Of a stretch of 5,019 nucleotides of DNA, positions 4,876-5,019 are shown piece by piece. Under the pieces are notes generated by a model that saw only the letters and a list, made by a program, of their open reading frames with translations, was not told the origin of the DNA and ran no database searches. Position 1 is the stretch's first letter. Every line of letters starts with the position of its first letter. This stretch comes from Candidatus Melainabacteria bacterium GWA2_34_9. Its GTDB lineage: Bacteria > Cyanobacteriota > Vampirovibrionia > Gastranaerophilales > UBA9971. The stretch lies in contig MFRJ01000081.1 of NCBI GenBank assembly GCA_001784535.1, positions 1-5,019 of the forward strand. The letters are read 5' to 3'. A program made the position numbers and the translations under genes.

Positions 4876-5019
4876 ATGACCAGAGCAATGACAATAACAG
4901 AAAAGATTTTAGCGGCGCATGCAGGTCTTGATGAAGTAAAACCGGGGGATTTAATAACAGCAAAAGTTGATATTACTCTTGCAAATGATATTACAGGTCC
5001 TGTTGCAATAAACGAATTC
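4876..5019 (+). CDS. leuC: 3-isopropylmalate dehydratase large subunit, N-terminus only
   Basis: LeuC, with the small subunit LeuD, isomerises 2-isopropylmalate to 3-isopropylmalate in leucine synthesis using a [4Fe-4S] cluster. Only 48 codons are in the window. They read MTRAMTITEKILAAHAGLDE at the start, followed by VKPGDLITAKVDITLANDIT and GPVAINEF. This is the usual opening of the shorter LeuC/homoaconitase-type clade, which begins MTxTEKILAAHAG, and not the E. coli form. The cluster cysteines lie outside the window. The ATG at 4876 is chosen because GGGTGAG (4864-4870) is five bases upstream; the internal ATG at 4888 would be too far from it. A homoaconitase-type role in another pathway cannot be excluded from the N-terminus alone. 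Confidence 0.88.
   Translation, partial: MTRAMTITEKILAAHAGLDEVKPGDLITAKVDITLANDITGPVAINEF

Noticed and set aside
5014..5019. EcoRI site GAATTC exactly at the right end, suggesting a cloned fragment
   Set aside because: Another GAATTC lies inside the window at 2718-2723 and the left end has none, so the match at the edge is probably chance.

Overview
This is an AT-rich window from a bacterium whose coding regions are punctuated by short GC-rich palindromic repeats. All protein-coding reading frames use the standard code. The organism cannot be fixed from the sequence. The proline genes, the short LeuC type and the base composition would fit an uncultured low-GC lineage such as Melainabacteria/Vampirovibrionia or Elusimicrobia, but this is a weak inference.

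Layout from left to right: proA (minus strand, cut by the left edge) and proB (minus strand) form a proBA operon read leftwards, with a good sigma-70-type promoter at 2279-2308. Next is a 464-base gap (2252-2715) holding that promoter, a short GC-rich palindromic repeat, a second hairpin, and AT-rich sequence with one orphan extended -10 motif. A 52-codon gene on the plus strand follows (2716-2874, TTG start with a strong Shine-Dalgarno). It converges on an unrecognised 184-residue gene (2966-3520, minus), and a CATTGCGA-type palindromic repeat fills the gap between them. Upstream of that gene lie a 13-bp perfect hairpin and a long version of the same GC-rich repeat seen near proB, in opposite orientation. 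A UPF0104/flippase-like membrane protein (minus, start near 4802) follows. It is divergent from leuC (plus, cut by the right edge).

Functionally, ProB and ProA carry out the first two steps of proline synthesis from glutamate, and LeuC is the large subunit of isopropylmalate dehydratase in leucine synthesis. The membrane protein probably acts in envelope lipid or glycan handling. The two small or unrecognised genes have no assignable role. Nothing in the window resembles a defence system, prophage, CRISPR array or transposase. The most interesting content is the non-coding layer: paired short and long forms of one repeat family, a different palindromic repeat that touches a stop codon, and a small gene with an unusual start codon.
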